Below are positions 1 to 6,950 of a stretch of DNA of 13,861 nt, in pieces (within the stretch, counting starts at the first letter, position 1; each line of letters begins with the position of its first letter). Both the position numbers and the translations under genes were made by a program. The notes beneath the pieces are model-generated. The model was not told where the DNA came from. It worked only from the letters and a program-made list of their open reading frames with translations, and ran no database searches. The DNA is taken from the NCBI GenBank assembly GCA_013140405.1, contig JABFSV010000031.1:1-13861 (forward strand), written 5' to 3'. The DNA comes from Methyloglobulus sp. (GTDB lineage Bacteria; Pseudomonadota; Gammaproteobacteria; Methylococcales; Methylomonadaceae).

Positions 1-2
1 TG

Positions 3-113
3 CCAAGTGGTACGCCGGGCATGGAAATGGGCAGCAAAAAAGATGCCTATCAAGTCATCAGTTTCGATAAAAAAAACCAGCATCAGGTATTCAGCAACTA
101 TCAGGCCGAGTGA
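3..113 (+). CDS. DUF411 family putative metal-binding protein (3' end only)
   Basis: Only the last 36 codons are in the window; the reading frame is open from the left edge and ends at TGA 111-113. The readable C-terminus contains PSGTPGMEMG, then a stretch of the form DAYQVISFDKK and a final QVFSNYQ. This matches the end of DUF411 proteins, small periplasmic proteins often found near copper or heavy-metal genes: a 'PGMP.GSPGME.G' turn, then a 'Y.V..FD..G...VF..Y' strand pair. The metal-binding cysteine region and the signal peptide would lie upstream, outside the window. The family is recognised from these motifs alone, so the function (metal binding) is family knowledge and not shown here. 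The gene converges with gloB across a 48-bp gap in which I see no convincing terminator. Confidence 0.7.
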   Translation, partial: PSGTPGMEMGSKKDAYQVISFDKKNQHQVFSNYQAE

Positions 114-161
114 TGATGTCCGTGGGCGGGGCATAACAACTATTCTGGCGTAGGCGGAAAC

Positions 162-929
162 CTAGGAAAAGCCATCTTTCAACCGCCTGACCTCGGCAAA
201 AACTTCCATTAGCTTACTATCGGTCATAGCAATAGTCTTTTGCAATTCCACGCTGTCTTCCCTGAAAAAAGGGTTGGTTGCCAGTTCCTCTGCTATGCTT
301 GTAGGAACTGTTGGCTGATTGTTACTACGAAGGCGGTTTACCTTAATCATCCTTTGCTGCAAGCGCTGATTATCCGGCTCAACCGTCAGGGCAAACCGCC
401 CATTGGTCTGGGTGTATTCATGGGTGCAGTACACCAACGTTTCTTTCGGCAATGCTTTCAGTTTTTGTAAAGAATGCCATAGCTGTTCGGCAGTGCCTTC
501 AAACAAACGTCCACAGCCCATCACGAATAAGGTGTCGCCACAGAACAGGAGATTGTCTTCTGCAAAATGGTAAACGATGTGCGCCCTGGTATGCCCAGGA
601 GTGGCAATAATGTTGGCTTTATGGCTCCCTAGTGAAACGACATCACCTTCATTGACACCTTGATCTATGCCAGGAATCCTATCCCAATCCGCTTGTGCCG
701 CAATAATTTTACAGCCAGTTTGTTGCTTGATCTGGATATTGCCACCCACATGATCTGAGTGATGATGAGTGTTAAATAGGTAAGCAAGTTGCCAGCCTTT
801 TTCCTCCAAGGTATCTAAAACAGGCTGTGCAAGTGCAGGGTCTATAACCGCCGTTTCATGAGAAACAGGATCGTGGACAAGGTAAATGTAATTATCGGTG
901 AGTACGGGTAAGGTGATGATTTCAAGCAT
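162..929 (-). CDS. gloB: Hydroxyacylglutathione hydrolase (glyoxalase II)
   Basis: This enzyme hydrolyses S-D-lactoylglutathione to D-lactate and glutathione, the second step of cytosolic methylglyoxal detoxification. The 255-residue product has the usual family length. The metallo-beta-lactamase binuclear metal site is complete: THHHSDH at residues 54-60 (ligands H55, H57, D59, H60), H113 in GHTRAH, D132 in CGDTLF and H170 in CTHEY. The GCGRLFEG segment at about residues 138-145 and the C-terminal helical domain (ending in FFREDS and a short helix) are typical of GloB rather than of generic beta-lactamase-fold proteins. The ATG is preceded by GAGG at 7-8 bases spacing, which supports this start. 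The gene lies downstream of dxs in the same orientation but 154 bp away with a hairpin between, so it may be a separate transcriptional unit. No glyoxalase I gene is in the window. Confidence 0.95.
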   Translation of the reverse strand: MLEIITLPVLTDNYIYLVHDPVSHETAVIDPALAQPVLDTLEEKGWQLAYLFNTHHHSDHVGGNIQIKQQTGCKIIAAQADWDRIPGIDQGVNEGDVVSLGSHKANIIATPGHTRAHIVYHFAEDNLLFCGDTLFVMGCGRLFEGTAEQLWHSLQKLKALPKETLVYCTHEYTQTNGRFALTVEPDNQRLQQRMIKVNRLRSNNQPTVPTSIAEELATNPFFREDSVELQKTIAMTDSKLMEVFAEVRRLKDGFS

Positions 930-1026
930 AGGGAAACCTCAATGCTTCTTCTTCCTTGGTGAAGGCTTGGATTGGGTATTCAAGAATATCACAGATTATT
1001 CGTTAGCACAGAAGCCTAAAGCAATT

Positions 1027-1057
1027 CGTCATTCCGGTTTGGACTGCCGGAATGACG
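1027..1057. repeat. REP-like palindrome between dxs and gloB
   Basis: A perfect 11-bp inverted repeat, CGTCATTCCGG and CCGGAATGACG, is separated by a 9-base loop. It lies 27 bp past the dxs stop codon. The 'GTCATTCCGG...CCGGAATGAC' form is a very common dispersed extragenic palindrome in proteobacteria. Read in the dxs direction it would form a stable hairpin but is followed by GAATTGC and not by a clear U tract, so it may act as a 3' end stabiliser or weak terminator. It is seen once in this window; genome-wide repetition is inferred from its resemblance to known elements. Confidence 0.7.
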
Positions 1058-1083
1058 GTTTTAGCAATTATCAAGCGGTAAGT

Positions 1084-3063
1084 CTAATTGTTTAAGAATT
1101 CCCCAATCTGCGCCAGTATGCCCTTAGTGTCCAGCCCACAGAGGCTTAGGAGTTCCTCGCGCGTGCCTTGTTCGACGAACGAATCTGGCAGGCCGATGTT
1201 GAGGGTGTGCCTGAGTAGCTTGTTCTTGTGCAGGAAGTTGTTGACCGCACTGCCCGCGCCGCCGCAGACGACGTTCTCTTCTATTGTCACGATTATCTCG
1301 TGGCCTTTTGCCAGTTGTAAGATAAGCTCCTCGTCAATCGGCTTCACAAAGCGCATGTTGACGACGGTGGCATTGAGTTGTTTCCCTGCTTCGAGAGCTG
1401 GCGTTACCATGCTGCCCCAGGCCAGGATGGCGATGCGTTCGCCTTGTTGTTTTATTTCGCCTTTGCCGATGGGCAATGTGGTGAGTTCTGCTTGTACGGC
1501 AACGCCCGGGCCTTTGCCCCGTGGGTACCTGACCGAGGCAGGGCCTTCGTGCAGGAAGCCCGTGGTCAGCATCTGCCGGCATTCGTTTTCATCCGCTGGT
1601 GCCATGACGACCATGTTGGGGATGCAGCCCAGGTAGCTGTGGTCGAAACTGCCGGCATGGGTGGGGCCGTCAGGCCCGACCAGGCCAGCCCTGTCCAATG
1701 CAAACAGGACATCCAGGCCCTGGATGGCGACATCGTGGATCAATTGGTCATAACCGCGTTGCAGGAACGTGGAATAGATCGCCACCACGGGCTTTGCGCC
1801 TTGGCAGGCTTGCCCCGCCGCCAAGGTGACGGCATGTTGCTCGGCAATGGCGACATCAAAGTACCTCTTGGGGTATTGCTCGGAGAACTTGACCAGCCCT
1901 GAGCCTTCGCGCATGGCGGGGGTGATGCCAAGCAACCGTTCATCTTGTGCTGCCATATCGCACAGCCAGTTGCCGAACACTTCGGTATAAGTCGGATGGG
2001 GCGAGGGCTTGCCCTTGGGCAGGCTGTCTTGGGTCGGGTCGAAGGCCGGGACACCATGATAAGCCAGGGGGTCGTTTTCGGCAGGGGGATAGCCTTTGCC
2101 TTTTTTGGTGACGATGTGCAAGAACCGTGGGCCATTGATGTGTTTCAGGCTTTCCAGGGTTTCCACCAGCATATCGACATCATGGCCATCAATGGGGCCG
2201 ATGTAGTTGAAGCCCAGCTCCTCAAACAGCGTGCCAGGGACAATCATGCCCTTCATGTGCTCTTCGGTGCGGCGGGCAAGCTCCCACACGCTGGGCATCT
2301 TGCTCAGGGCTTTCTTGCTTTCCTCGCGGACGGAGGAATACAGCCTGCTGGACAGGATCTTGGTCAAATAATTGTTCATCGCGCCGACATTGGGCGAGAT
2401 CGACATGTCGTTGTCATTCAAGATGACCAACAGGTTGGCATCGATGGCACCGGCATGGTTCATCGCCTCAAACGCCATGCCGCCGGTGATGCTGCCGTCG
2501 CCGATGATGGCGACCATGTGCTTGTGCTCACCCTTGAGTTCAGACGCTATCGCCATCCCCAGTGCGGCACTGATGGACGTGCTGGAATGCCCCACGCCGA
2601 AGGCATCGTATTCGCTTTCGGCGCGGTTGGGGAAGGCGCACACGCCATCGCGGGTGCGGATGGTGGTCATCCTGCCCTTGCGCCCGGTCAATATCTTGTG
2701 CGGGTAGGCCTGGTGGCCGACATCCCAGACTAGCTGGTCGCCTGGGGTGTCGAAGACGTAGTGCAGGGCGACGGTCAGCTCGACCGTGCCAAGGCCCGCG
2801 GAAAAGTGGCCGCCGGAGACGCTGACTGATTGCGTCAGGTACTCCCTAAGTTCTTTTGACAGGGTTTTTAATTGTGATTTTTCTATGCGTTTGACATCCG
2901 AAGGATAAGTTATCTCGCTTAGTAAGGGATAGCTTCCTTGGACATTCACATTTGAGTCGATTGCTTGAGAGGATATTGCTTTTAGCTTTGGTGCCTGGAT
3001 TTCAGCAATCACTTCGGAGGCCAAAACAGTATCTATTTCTCTACGTTTAGGTGATTGTTTCAT
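1084..3063 (-). CDS. dxs: 1-deoxy-D-xylulose-5-phosphate synthase
   Basis: This enzyme condenses pyruvate and glyceraldehyde 3-phosphate to DXP with thiamine diphosphate, the entry step of the MEP isoprenoid pathway. Visible motifs include SGGHF (H86), [11 protein letters not shown] (H117), the ThDP/Mg site GDG 188-190 with N216 in LLVILNDND, the catalytic glutamate E408 in IAEQHA, DRAGLVG near 457-463 and YPRG near 513-516. The C-terminal transketolase domain is complete. At 659 residues it is about 40 longer than E. coli Dxs; the surplus is a non-conserved N-terminus of roughly 42 residues before the YPLLSEI segment. The ATG is preceded by GGGGAAG at good spacing, so the long form looks real. 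The body (roughly residues 78-659) is about 58-65% GC in sampled lines, whereas the first 75 codons are near 42%, like the neighbours. The gene follows ispA after 58 bp, giving the common xseB-ispA-dxs order. Confidence 0.96.
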   Translation of the reverse strand: MKQSPKRREIDTVLASEVIAEIQAPKLKAISSQAIDSNVNVQGSYPLLSEITYPSDVKRIEKSQLKTLSKELREYLTQSVSVSGGHFSAGLGTVELTVALHYVFDTPGDQLVWDVGHQAYPHKILTGRKGRMTTIRTRDGVCAFPNRAESEYDAFGVGHSSTSISAALGMAIASELKGEHKHMVAIIGDGSITGGMAFEAMNHAGAIDANLLVILNDNDMSISPNVGAMNNYLTKILSSRLYSSVREESKKALSKMPSVWELARRTEEHMKGMIVPGTLFEELGFNYIGPIDGHDVDMLVETLESLKHINGPRFLHIVTKKGKGYPPAENDPLAYHGVPAFDPTQDSLPKGKPSPHPTYTEVFGNWLCDMAAQDERLLGITPAMREGSGLVKFSEQYPKRYFDVAIAEQHAVTLAAGQACQGAKPVVAIYSTFLQRGYDQLIHDVAIQGLDVLFALDRAGLVGPDGPTHAGSFDHSYLGCIPNMVVMAPADENECRQMLTTGFLHEGPASVRYPRGKGPGVAVQAELTTLPIGKGEIKQQGERIAILAWGSMVTPALEAGKQLNATVVNMRFVKPIDEELILQLAKGHEIIVTIEENVVCGGAGSAVNNFLHKNKLLRHTLNIGLPDSFVEQGTREELLSLCGLDTKGILAQIGEFLNN

Positions 3064-3121
3064 AGCGTCTTCCCCAAAAAGTTAATAGCTCAAAACAAGC
3101 ATCGACATGAATATCACCACA

Positions 3122-4018
3122 TCAATGATCGCGTTGAATAATGTAAAGCGACAAGTCACGCAACAAATCAGCTTCCACACCAAACACGCTTAAATTGTCG
3201 ATAGCTTTTTCATGTAATTCTTGCGCTTTTTGCTTGGCTCCTGCCATCCCTAACAAAGCCGGATAAGTCGGTTTAGCGTTTTCTTTATCCTTGCCTTGGG
3301 TCTTGCCTAAAGTCGCGGTATCGCTTTCTTCATCAAGGATGTCGTCCTTGACCTGGAAGGATAGCCCTATGCACTTGGCGTAATGGTCGAGTTTTGTCGC
3401 CATAACAGGGTCAATATCCGCTTTTGCCAGCGTTGCCATAGTGACGCTCGCCCGGATCAAAGCCCCAGTTTTATGGATGTGCATATTTTCCAATTCGGGC
3501 AAATTCAACTGTGTGCCGACAGATTCAAGGTCAATAGCTTGACCACCGACCATGCCTTGAGAACCGCTAGCTTTCGCTAACGTGGTTATCATTTGCAAAC
3601 GGTTTGCCGCAGAGGTGGAGATGCTTGCATCATGAGCCAAAACCTCAAAAGCCATCGCCTGTAAAGCATCGCCTGTCAAAATCGCGGTCGCTTCATCGAA
3701 CGCAATGTGGCACGTCGGTTTGCCTCGTCTAAGGTCATCGTCATCCATTGCTGGAAGGTCATCGTGGATTAATGAATACACATGGATGAATTCAACGGCA
3801 CAAGCAACGCCATCAACCGCCTCTGGTGCAATGCCTAAAGTTTTGGCTGTGCAATAGGTCAGCATAGGCCGCATCCTTTTGCCGCCATCCAATACGCAAT
3901 AACGCATGGCAGTATGCAGTTTTTGTGGCAGTAGTTTTTCGCTGGGAAGCCGTAATTCCAAGGCTTGCTCCACCCGCTGCTGACAAAACGAAAGATACTC
4001 TTTTAAGGCATTACTCAT
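3122..4018 (-). CDS. ispA: Farnesyl diphosphate synthase (polyprenyl synthetase)
   Basis: IspA condenses DMAPP and IPP to geranyl and then farnesyl diphosphate, the precursor of undecaprenol, quinone tails and hopanoids or carotenoids. Both aspartate-rich motifs are present: the first as [10 protein letters not shown] (residues 86-95, with D86, D87 and D92 as Mg-binding positions) and the second as DDILD (225-229). The GGKRMRP segment (45-51) that binds the IPP diphosphate, GGQAIDLE (158-165) and HKTGALIRA (182-190) also fit. The 298-residue length is normal. The ATG overlaps the 3' end of xseB by 8 bases (ATGAGTAA), implying translational coupling. The two inserted residues in the first motif (DDxxxxD) fit bacterial type II short-chain FPP synthases; GPP synthase cannot be formally excluded from sequence. 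Confidence 0.95.
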   Translation of the reverse strand: MSNALKEYLSFCQQRVEQALELRLPSEKLLPQKLHTAMRYCVLDGGKRMRPMLTYCTAKTLGIAPEAVDGVACAVEFIHVYSLIHDDLPAMDDDDLRRGKPTCHIAFDEATAILTGDALQAMAFEVLAHDASISTSAANRLQMITTLAKASGSQGMVGGQAIDLESVGTQLNLPELENMHIHKTGALIRASVTMATLAKADIDPVMATKLDHYAKCIGLSFQVKDDILDEESDTATLGKTQGKDKENAKPTYPALLGMAGAKQKAQELHEKAIDNLSVFGVEADLLRDLSLYIIQRDH

Positions 4019-4244
4019 CAGCGAAAGACTCCAAAACTTGGCTACCGTTTTTATCGATCAATATTTGCACTTTTTGCTCCGCTTCCTGCAAGGCTTTCTG
4101 GCACGTACGGGTCAGGTTTACCCCGCGTTCAAAAGCCTGTAAGGACTCTTCTAAAGAAATGTCGCCACGCTCAAGCCGATTGACCAGTTGTTCCAGTTCT
4201 GCAAGCGCATCCTCAAAGGAAGGCACAATTTTCTTTTTCGGCAT
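4011..4244 (-). CDS. xseB: Exodeoxyribonuclease VII small subunit
   Basis: XseB binds several-to-one to the large subunit XseA to form exonuclease VII, which degrades single-stranded DNA from both ends. The product from this ATG is 77 residues, close to E. coli XseB (80), and shows the family's hallmarks: MPKKK start, [17 protein letters not shown], the [16 protein letters not shown] turn-helix, and a C-terminal helix with AEQKVQIL. An in-frame TTG five codons upstream (position 4259) could give MRNNNM at the front, but the ATG matches the family N-terminus. Neither start has a clear Shine-Dalgarno sequence. A near-consensus promoter lies about 46 bp upstream. This is the first gene of the xseB-ispA-dxs operon. 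xseA is not in the window. Confidence 0.92.
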   Translation of the reverse strand: MPKKKIVPSFEDALAELEQLVNRLERGDISLEESLQAFERGVNLTRTCQKALQEAEQKVQILIDKNGSQVLESFADE

Positions 4245-4289
4245 GTTGTTGTTACGCAATAAAGCGACAGATTGTTAATTTTCTACAAC

Positions 4290-4318
4290 ATTATATATGA
4301 GTTGCTTTTAAGTGCCTA
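4290..4318 (-). promoter_or_regulatory. Sigma70-type promoter of xseB-ispA-dxs
   Basis: On the minus strand a perfect -10 box TATAAT (4290-4295) is preceded, after exactly 17 bp, by TAGGCA (4313-4318), a 4/6 match to TTGACA. Transcription would start near 4283, leaving a leader of about 40 nt before the xseB ATG. This is a sequence match only. Confidence 0.6.
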
Positions 4319-4320
4319 AG

Positions 4321-4371
4321 AAAAGCGTCTTTATAGCGAGGAAATTAATGCGGTTTTGGCCTGTCGACGCT
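4321..4371 (-). terminator. Possible weak terminator after the GIY-YIG gene
   Basis: AGCGTC (minus strand, 4371-4366) can pair with GACGCT (4329-4324), followed by TTTTC. The stem is only 6 bp and the loop is 36 nt, although a small inner GTCGAC palindrome overlaps the first arm. It sits between the GIY-YIG stop codon and the xseB promoter, where a terminator would be expected, but the evidence is thin. Confidence 0.25.
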
Positions 4372-4381
4372 GTGGGTATTC

Positions 4382-4723
4382 CTACTTTTCAGAAATATCG
4401 GCTTCGATGTTGTTTGTAGTGGACGTAATAAGCAATAGTTTTTCTGCGTGTTTGAGCCGTTTAATGGCAAATTCCCGTTTGCTGGCTGAACTACGGTCAT
4501 GCCCATCTTCGGCATACACCACTTTTACAGGTTGCCGTCCACGAAAATATTTCGCCCCTCGTGCCGAACAATGTTGGTTGAAACGCCTGGGAAGATTGTT
4601 TGTGATGCCGGTATACAAGGAATTATTGCTGCACAAAATGATGTATACCGTCCAATTGGCAGAAGTTGATGCTAAAGCGTTCTTCATATTTGCCAATGAT
4701 TCTTGGTCGGGCTTCCAATCCAT
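4382..4723 (-). CDS. GIY-YIG nuclease superfamily protein (YhbQ/URI-like)
   Basis: This is a small single-domain GIY-YIG protein of 113 residues, slightly longer than E. coli YhbQ (100). The core begins at residue 24 as WTVYIILCSNNSLYTGIT, in which the two GIY/YIG strands appear as VYI and YTG. It continues with NLPRRFNQH (R46/R47 and H51), RGAKYFRG (about 55-62) and the helix SKREFAIKRL with the catalytic glutamate E84. The ATG has AGGTGA at good spacing, so the 23-residue lead before the domain is probably translated; an in-frame ATG at codon 13 is an alternative. Stand-alone members of this family have proposed roles in DNA repair or mobility but mostly lack defined functions. The gene has its own TATAAT box upstream and appears independent of xseB. 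Confidence 0.85.
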   Translation of the reverse strand: MDWKPDQESLANMKNALASTSANWTVYIILCSNNSLYTGITNNLPRRFNQHCSARGAKYFRGRQPVKVVYAEDGHDRSSASKREFAIKRLKHAEKLLLITSTTNNIEADISEK

Positions 4724-4764
4724 TTTTCACCTGGAAAAGTATTGCTTTTTATCGGATATAAGGG

Positions 4765-4793
4765 ATTATAGTAGCTGATAACAGCAGTGCTTA
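4765..4793 (-). promoter_or_regulatory. Probable promoter of the GIY-YIG gene
   Basis: The minus strand shows a perfect TATAAT at 4765-4770. At 17 bp spacing the -35 is TAAGCA (4788-4793), only 3/6 to consensus. The predicted start near 4758 gives a leader of about 35 nt containing the AGGTGA ribosome binding site. Confidence 0.45.
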
Positions 4794-4950
4794 TCGAAAC
4801 TAAGCCTAGCGTAGGAATGTCGGTGATTGTCGTTCGTACCCCTTGTTGCAGGCTTGCCATTTTTTTAGAAGTTGCAGCATTAATTATGTAATATTAATTA
4901 TTCATCAGCTAATCGGGTGGCAATGTGTTTTAACACCCAGAGAACCGAAC

Positions 4951-5006
4951 GCTCAGGTTTAGTGGGATGAAAACACACGTTATAGGGTTATAATGCGAAC
5001 CTGAGC
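4951..5006. promoter_or_regulatory. Inverted repeat bracketing the promoter of the unknown exported protein
   Basis: GCTCAGGTT (4951-4959) and its exact complement AACCTGAGC (4998-5006) are separated by 38 bp. Between them lies a promoter-like element, ATGAAA (4967-4972), a 16-bp spacer and TATAAT (4989-4994). The right arm would cover the transcription start. CGAAC also precedes both arms (4946-4950 and 4996-5000). Paired half-sites on both sides of a promoter suggest a repressor that bridges or loops, but a chance repeat is possible. Confidence 0.4.
4967..4994 (+). promoter_or_regulatory. Probable promoter of the unknown exported protein gene
   Basis: A perfect -10 TATAAT (4989-4994) has ATGAAA (4967-4972, 4/6 to TTGACA) 16 bp upstream. 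Transcription would begin near 5001, about 47 nt before the ATG at 5048. Confidence 0.5.
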
Positions 5007-5047
5007 ATTATTAAAACAAGAAACAAAAACTATAGGTAATTATAAAA

Positions 5048-5506
5048 ATGCACAAATTATTGTTAAGTCTATGTTTGATTTTTCTAGCCGTTTCTGCAAA
5101 TGCAGAAATTATTGAAAAAGAAGGCATCCCCACTGCAATTATGGAACAGATATATAAAAAACACCCAAATGCACTGGATTTTACAGCCGAGAAAAAAGCC
5201 CATTTTTCTCAAGAATTGTTAAAAATTCGTTATAAAGAGGGTGAAGACAAATTCGTTGATTACTACAGGCTAGACGGTCATTTCTTTGTTTCTGGGCTTA
5301 TTATTGCTGCGGACGACATGATGTTCACAGACAGTAAGGAAAAACTAAAAGCAGCTTTCAACGAATACCACGTAAAACAAGCGGTCTTAGTGGTTAATCC
5401 AAATGGTGCTGGTGAAGAGTTTGACTTAGTCTTGGAAACTGCTGGTAAAGAGTGGAATGTCATGATTGACAAAAAAGGCAATATCGAGAAAACCGAAAAA
5501 GAGTGA
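5048..5506 (+). CDS. Exported protein of unknown function, possibly PepSY-like
   Basis: I do not recognise a named family with confidence. Residues 1-19 form a clear Sec signal peptide: MHK, a hydrophobic LLLSLCLIFLAV core, then SANA with cleavage expected after A19. The mature protein of about 133 residues is rich in Lys and Glu and has no cysteines. It seems to contain two similar modules. The first, residues 27-85, runs from IPTAIMEQIYKKHP to YYRLDGHFFVSG; the second, residues 97-146, runs from KLKAAFNEYHV to WNVMIDKKGNI. The pattern 'helix ending in K.HP, strand pair, DG or KKG turn' resembles PepSY-like (BLIP-type) periplasmic domains, but this is a guess from the pattern. A weak AGGT lies about 10 bases before the ATG. 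The gene has its own promoter region with an inverted repeat. Expected location is the periplasm. Confidence 0.75.
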   Translation: MHKLLLSLCLIFLAVSANAEIIEKEGIPTAIMEQIYKKHPNALDFTAEKKAHFSQELLKIRYKEGEDKFVDYYRLDGHFFVSGLIIAADDMMFTDSKEKLKAAFNEYHVKQAVLVVNPNGAGEEFDLVLETAGKEWNVMIDKKGNIEKTEKE

Positions 5507-5513
5507 GGGCTGG

Positions 5514-5621
5514 GTGATAGACAGCCTGAGCGGCGTCGCTTTCTGGCTCAATGACCATCATGGTTGTGTTGTGGACAGTTCAAGCGGCAGCCGCTGGTTT
5601 ATAAAAGCCTGTAATTGCTGA
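5514..5621 (+). CDS. Candidate 35-codon small ORF downstream of the exported protein gene
   Basis: A GTG-initiated frame starts 7 bp after the preceding stop codon, with GAGG five bases before it, and ends at TGA 5619-5621. The 35-residue product contains an NDHHGC segment and ends in KACNC, with three cysteines in all. The frame is also open leftwards into the preceding gene. It is noticeably more GC-rich than that gene. I do not recognise it; it could be a real small protein coupled to the upstream gene, a decayed fragment, or chance. The rest of the gap to mtgA (5622-5713) shows nothing clear. Confidence 0.2.
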   Translation: MIDSLSGVAFWLNDHHGCVVDSSSGSRWFIKACNC

Positions 5622-5713
5622 CACTAAACTTACCAGAAGCCGTTAATTGATCGCCGAAGTATACACCGCGCCTTCTGCCAAAAATAAAACCCACACAACA
5701 TAGTCGTATTAGC

Positions 5714-6442
5714 TTGGCAATAAAACCCCGACTTTCCAGTAATAGACCAAAGCGTTTATTTTTTGCCAAATTGCGAAAAATCATGGGGACTTTGTTAGTC
5801 GCTTTCCTCGCTGCTTCTATCGGCTTATGTACGCTGCTGCGTTGGTTGCCGCCGCCCACATCAGCGTTTATGCTGTATCGGCATTATGAAGACTTAGTGG
5901 ACACAGGTTCATACATAAGTATTCGTTACCGCTGGGTTAGTGCAAAAAATATTTCACCAAATGCGGCTACTGCTGTCATGGCATCAGAAGACCAGCGTTT
6001 TCCTGAGCATTCTGGTTTTGACCTGGAATCCATACAATCCTCCATTGAAGACTACAGGGAAGGCGGCAAACTAAGGGGTGCCAGCACCATATCCCAGCAA
6101 GTCGCCAAAAACTTATTTCTGACCCCCGCCAAAAGTTTTTTACGTAAAGGTATTGAAGCCTGGTTTACCTTGCTGATCGAGATTTTGTGGAGTAAGGAAC
6201 GGATACTGGAAGTCTATCTCAACATTGCCGAATTTGGCGATCATCTATTCGGTATAGAAGCCGCCAGCCAGCGATATTTCGGTATCTCCGCAAAAAATAT
6301 CAGCCGATCCCAGGCCGCACTGTTAGCTGCGACTTTGCCCAATCCTCACCTGCTAAAGGCGGCACATCCAACGGCTTATTTGCTAAGTCGGAAACGCTGG
6401 ATACTCAGGCAAATGATGAATCTGGGCGAGCCTAAGATCTAG
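5714..6442 (+). CDS. mtgA: Monofunctional biosynthetic peptidoglycan transglycosylase
   Basis: MtgA polymerises lipid II into glycan strands at the outer face of the inner membrane; it is a GT51 domain without a transpeptidase. A basic cytoplasmic tail (residues 1-23) precedes one membrane segment at about 24-45. The GT51 motifs follow in order: ASEDQRFPEHSGFD (catalytic E92), RGASTISQQVAKNLFL (121-136), RKGIEAW (E148 region), then WSKERILEVYLNIAEFG, and AALLAATLPNP near the C-terminus. The start used is a TTG giving 242 residues, identical in length to E. coli MtgA; no ATG or GTG lies between it and the upstream in-frame stop. An ATG at codon 24 (5783) is possible but would remove the positively charged tail needed for topology. 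Neither start has a clear Shine-Dalgarno sequence. The gene converges with the SRPBCC gene across 29 bp. Confidence 0.93.
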   Translation: MAIKPRLSSNRPKRLFFAKLRKIMGTLLVAFLAASIGLCTLLRWLPPPTSAFMLYRHYEDLVDTGSYISIRYRWVSAKNISPNAATAVMASEDQRFPEHSGFDLESIQSSIEDYREGGKLRGASTISQQVAKNLFLTPAKSFLRKGIEAWFTLLIEILWSKERILEVYLNIAEFGDHLFGIEAASQRYFGISAKNISRSQAALLAATLPNPHLLKAAHPTAYLLSRKRWILRQMMNLGEPKI

Positions 6443-6471
6443 CAACCGTGGGTGATATTAGTGAAGGGGTT

Positions 6472-6939
6472 TCATGGCGCAGCTAATCCCCAACGAGCTT
6501 CAAGATAATCATGCCGAACTTTAAATATTTGCTCTAACCTATCTGCAATCAATAACTTATTAAGCGCTTGTCCAAGCCACCCCAATGGCATGGCATAAAA
6601 AACAATATCTTCCAGCACAATGCTGTTGTTGTGTTCTGTCAAAGCAACCTCATGGCTCCAGAATTTAAACGGCCCGATGCGTTGTTCGTAGACGAAACGC
6701 TTGGGTTCGTCACAGTGGCTGATTTCTGACAGCCAAGCCATTGAAATACCAAAGACTGCTTTCATCTCATAACTAATCATTAAGCCGCTGTAAATTTTTC
6801 CCGGTACTTTGGAGGTGACGGTAACATGAAAAAAATCCGGCGTAATGTCGTTAAGGTTGTAGGGTGATGAGAAAAAAGGCCACGCCTCCTGTATCGGCAA
6901 CCTTAACACTTGACGGTGATACAACTGGTAGATTTTCAT
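6472..6939 (-). CDS. SRPBCC-fold (START/Bet v1-like) protein
   Basis: The product belongs to the SRPBCC ligand-binding fold group also seen at the N-terminus of some YfcH-type proteins annotated as 'cell division inhibitor'. The typical opening is MKIYQLYHRQVLRLPIQEAWPFFSSPYNLNDITP: an edge strand followed by the 'W.FFS.P.NL..ITP' helix. Later come PGKIYSGLMISYEMK and a W-S-H-EV segment, then ALNKLL...RLEQIFKVRHDYL as the long C-terminal helix. The ligand and cellular role are unknown. I chose the ATG at 6939 (155 residues) because it matches the usual family N-terminus; an in-frame TTG at 6954 would overlap the lipocalin stop by 4 bases and add five residues. With either start it is tightly coupled to the upstream lipocalin gene. 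Confidence 0.82.
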   Translation of the reverse strand: MKIYQLYHRQVLRLPIQEAWPFFSSPYNLNDITPDFFHVTVTSKVPGKIYSGLMISYEMKAVFGISMAWLSEISHCDEPKRFVYEQRIGPFKFWSHEVALTEHNNSIVLEDIVFYAMPLGWLGQALNKLLIADRLEQIFKVRHDYLEARWGLAAP

Positions 6940-6950
6940 AGAAAGCGAGA

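Larger units (their letters stand above)
4724..5047. other. Gene-free divergent regulatory region
   Basis: These 324 bp separate the divergent GIY-YIG gene and the unknown exported protein. They hold a TATAAT-type promoter for each direction, a 9-bp inverted repeat around the rightward promoter, and two direct copies of ATTAATTAT (4879-4887 and 4893-4901, 14 bp apart) in an AT-rich patch. A short self-complementary stretch, GTGTTTTAACAC, lies at about 4925-4936. I see no convincing ORF, tRNA or known riboswitch. Confidence 0.6.

Noticed and set aside
1945-2733. A 262-codon open frame on the + strand, antisense to dxs
   Set aside because: It lies wholly within the GC-rich part of dxs, where stops are rare in antisense frames, and its product resembles no family; dxs itself is unmistakable.
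4356-4778. A 140-codon + strand frame antisense to the GIY-YIG gene
   Set aside because: The minus strand encodes a recognisable GIY-YIG domain with a good ribosome binding site; the + frame shows no motif.
5466-5621. Programmed frameshift extending the exported protein into the next open frame
   Set aside because: The A-rich end of the gene lacks a correctly phased slippery heptamer, and a separate GTG with its own ribosome binding site explains the open frame more simply.
5599-5859. An 86-codon minus-strand frame overlapping the mtgA start
   Set aside because: It is antisense to the clear mtgA N-terminus and matches nothing; no start signal.
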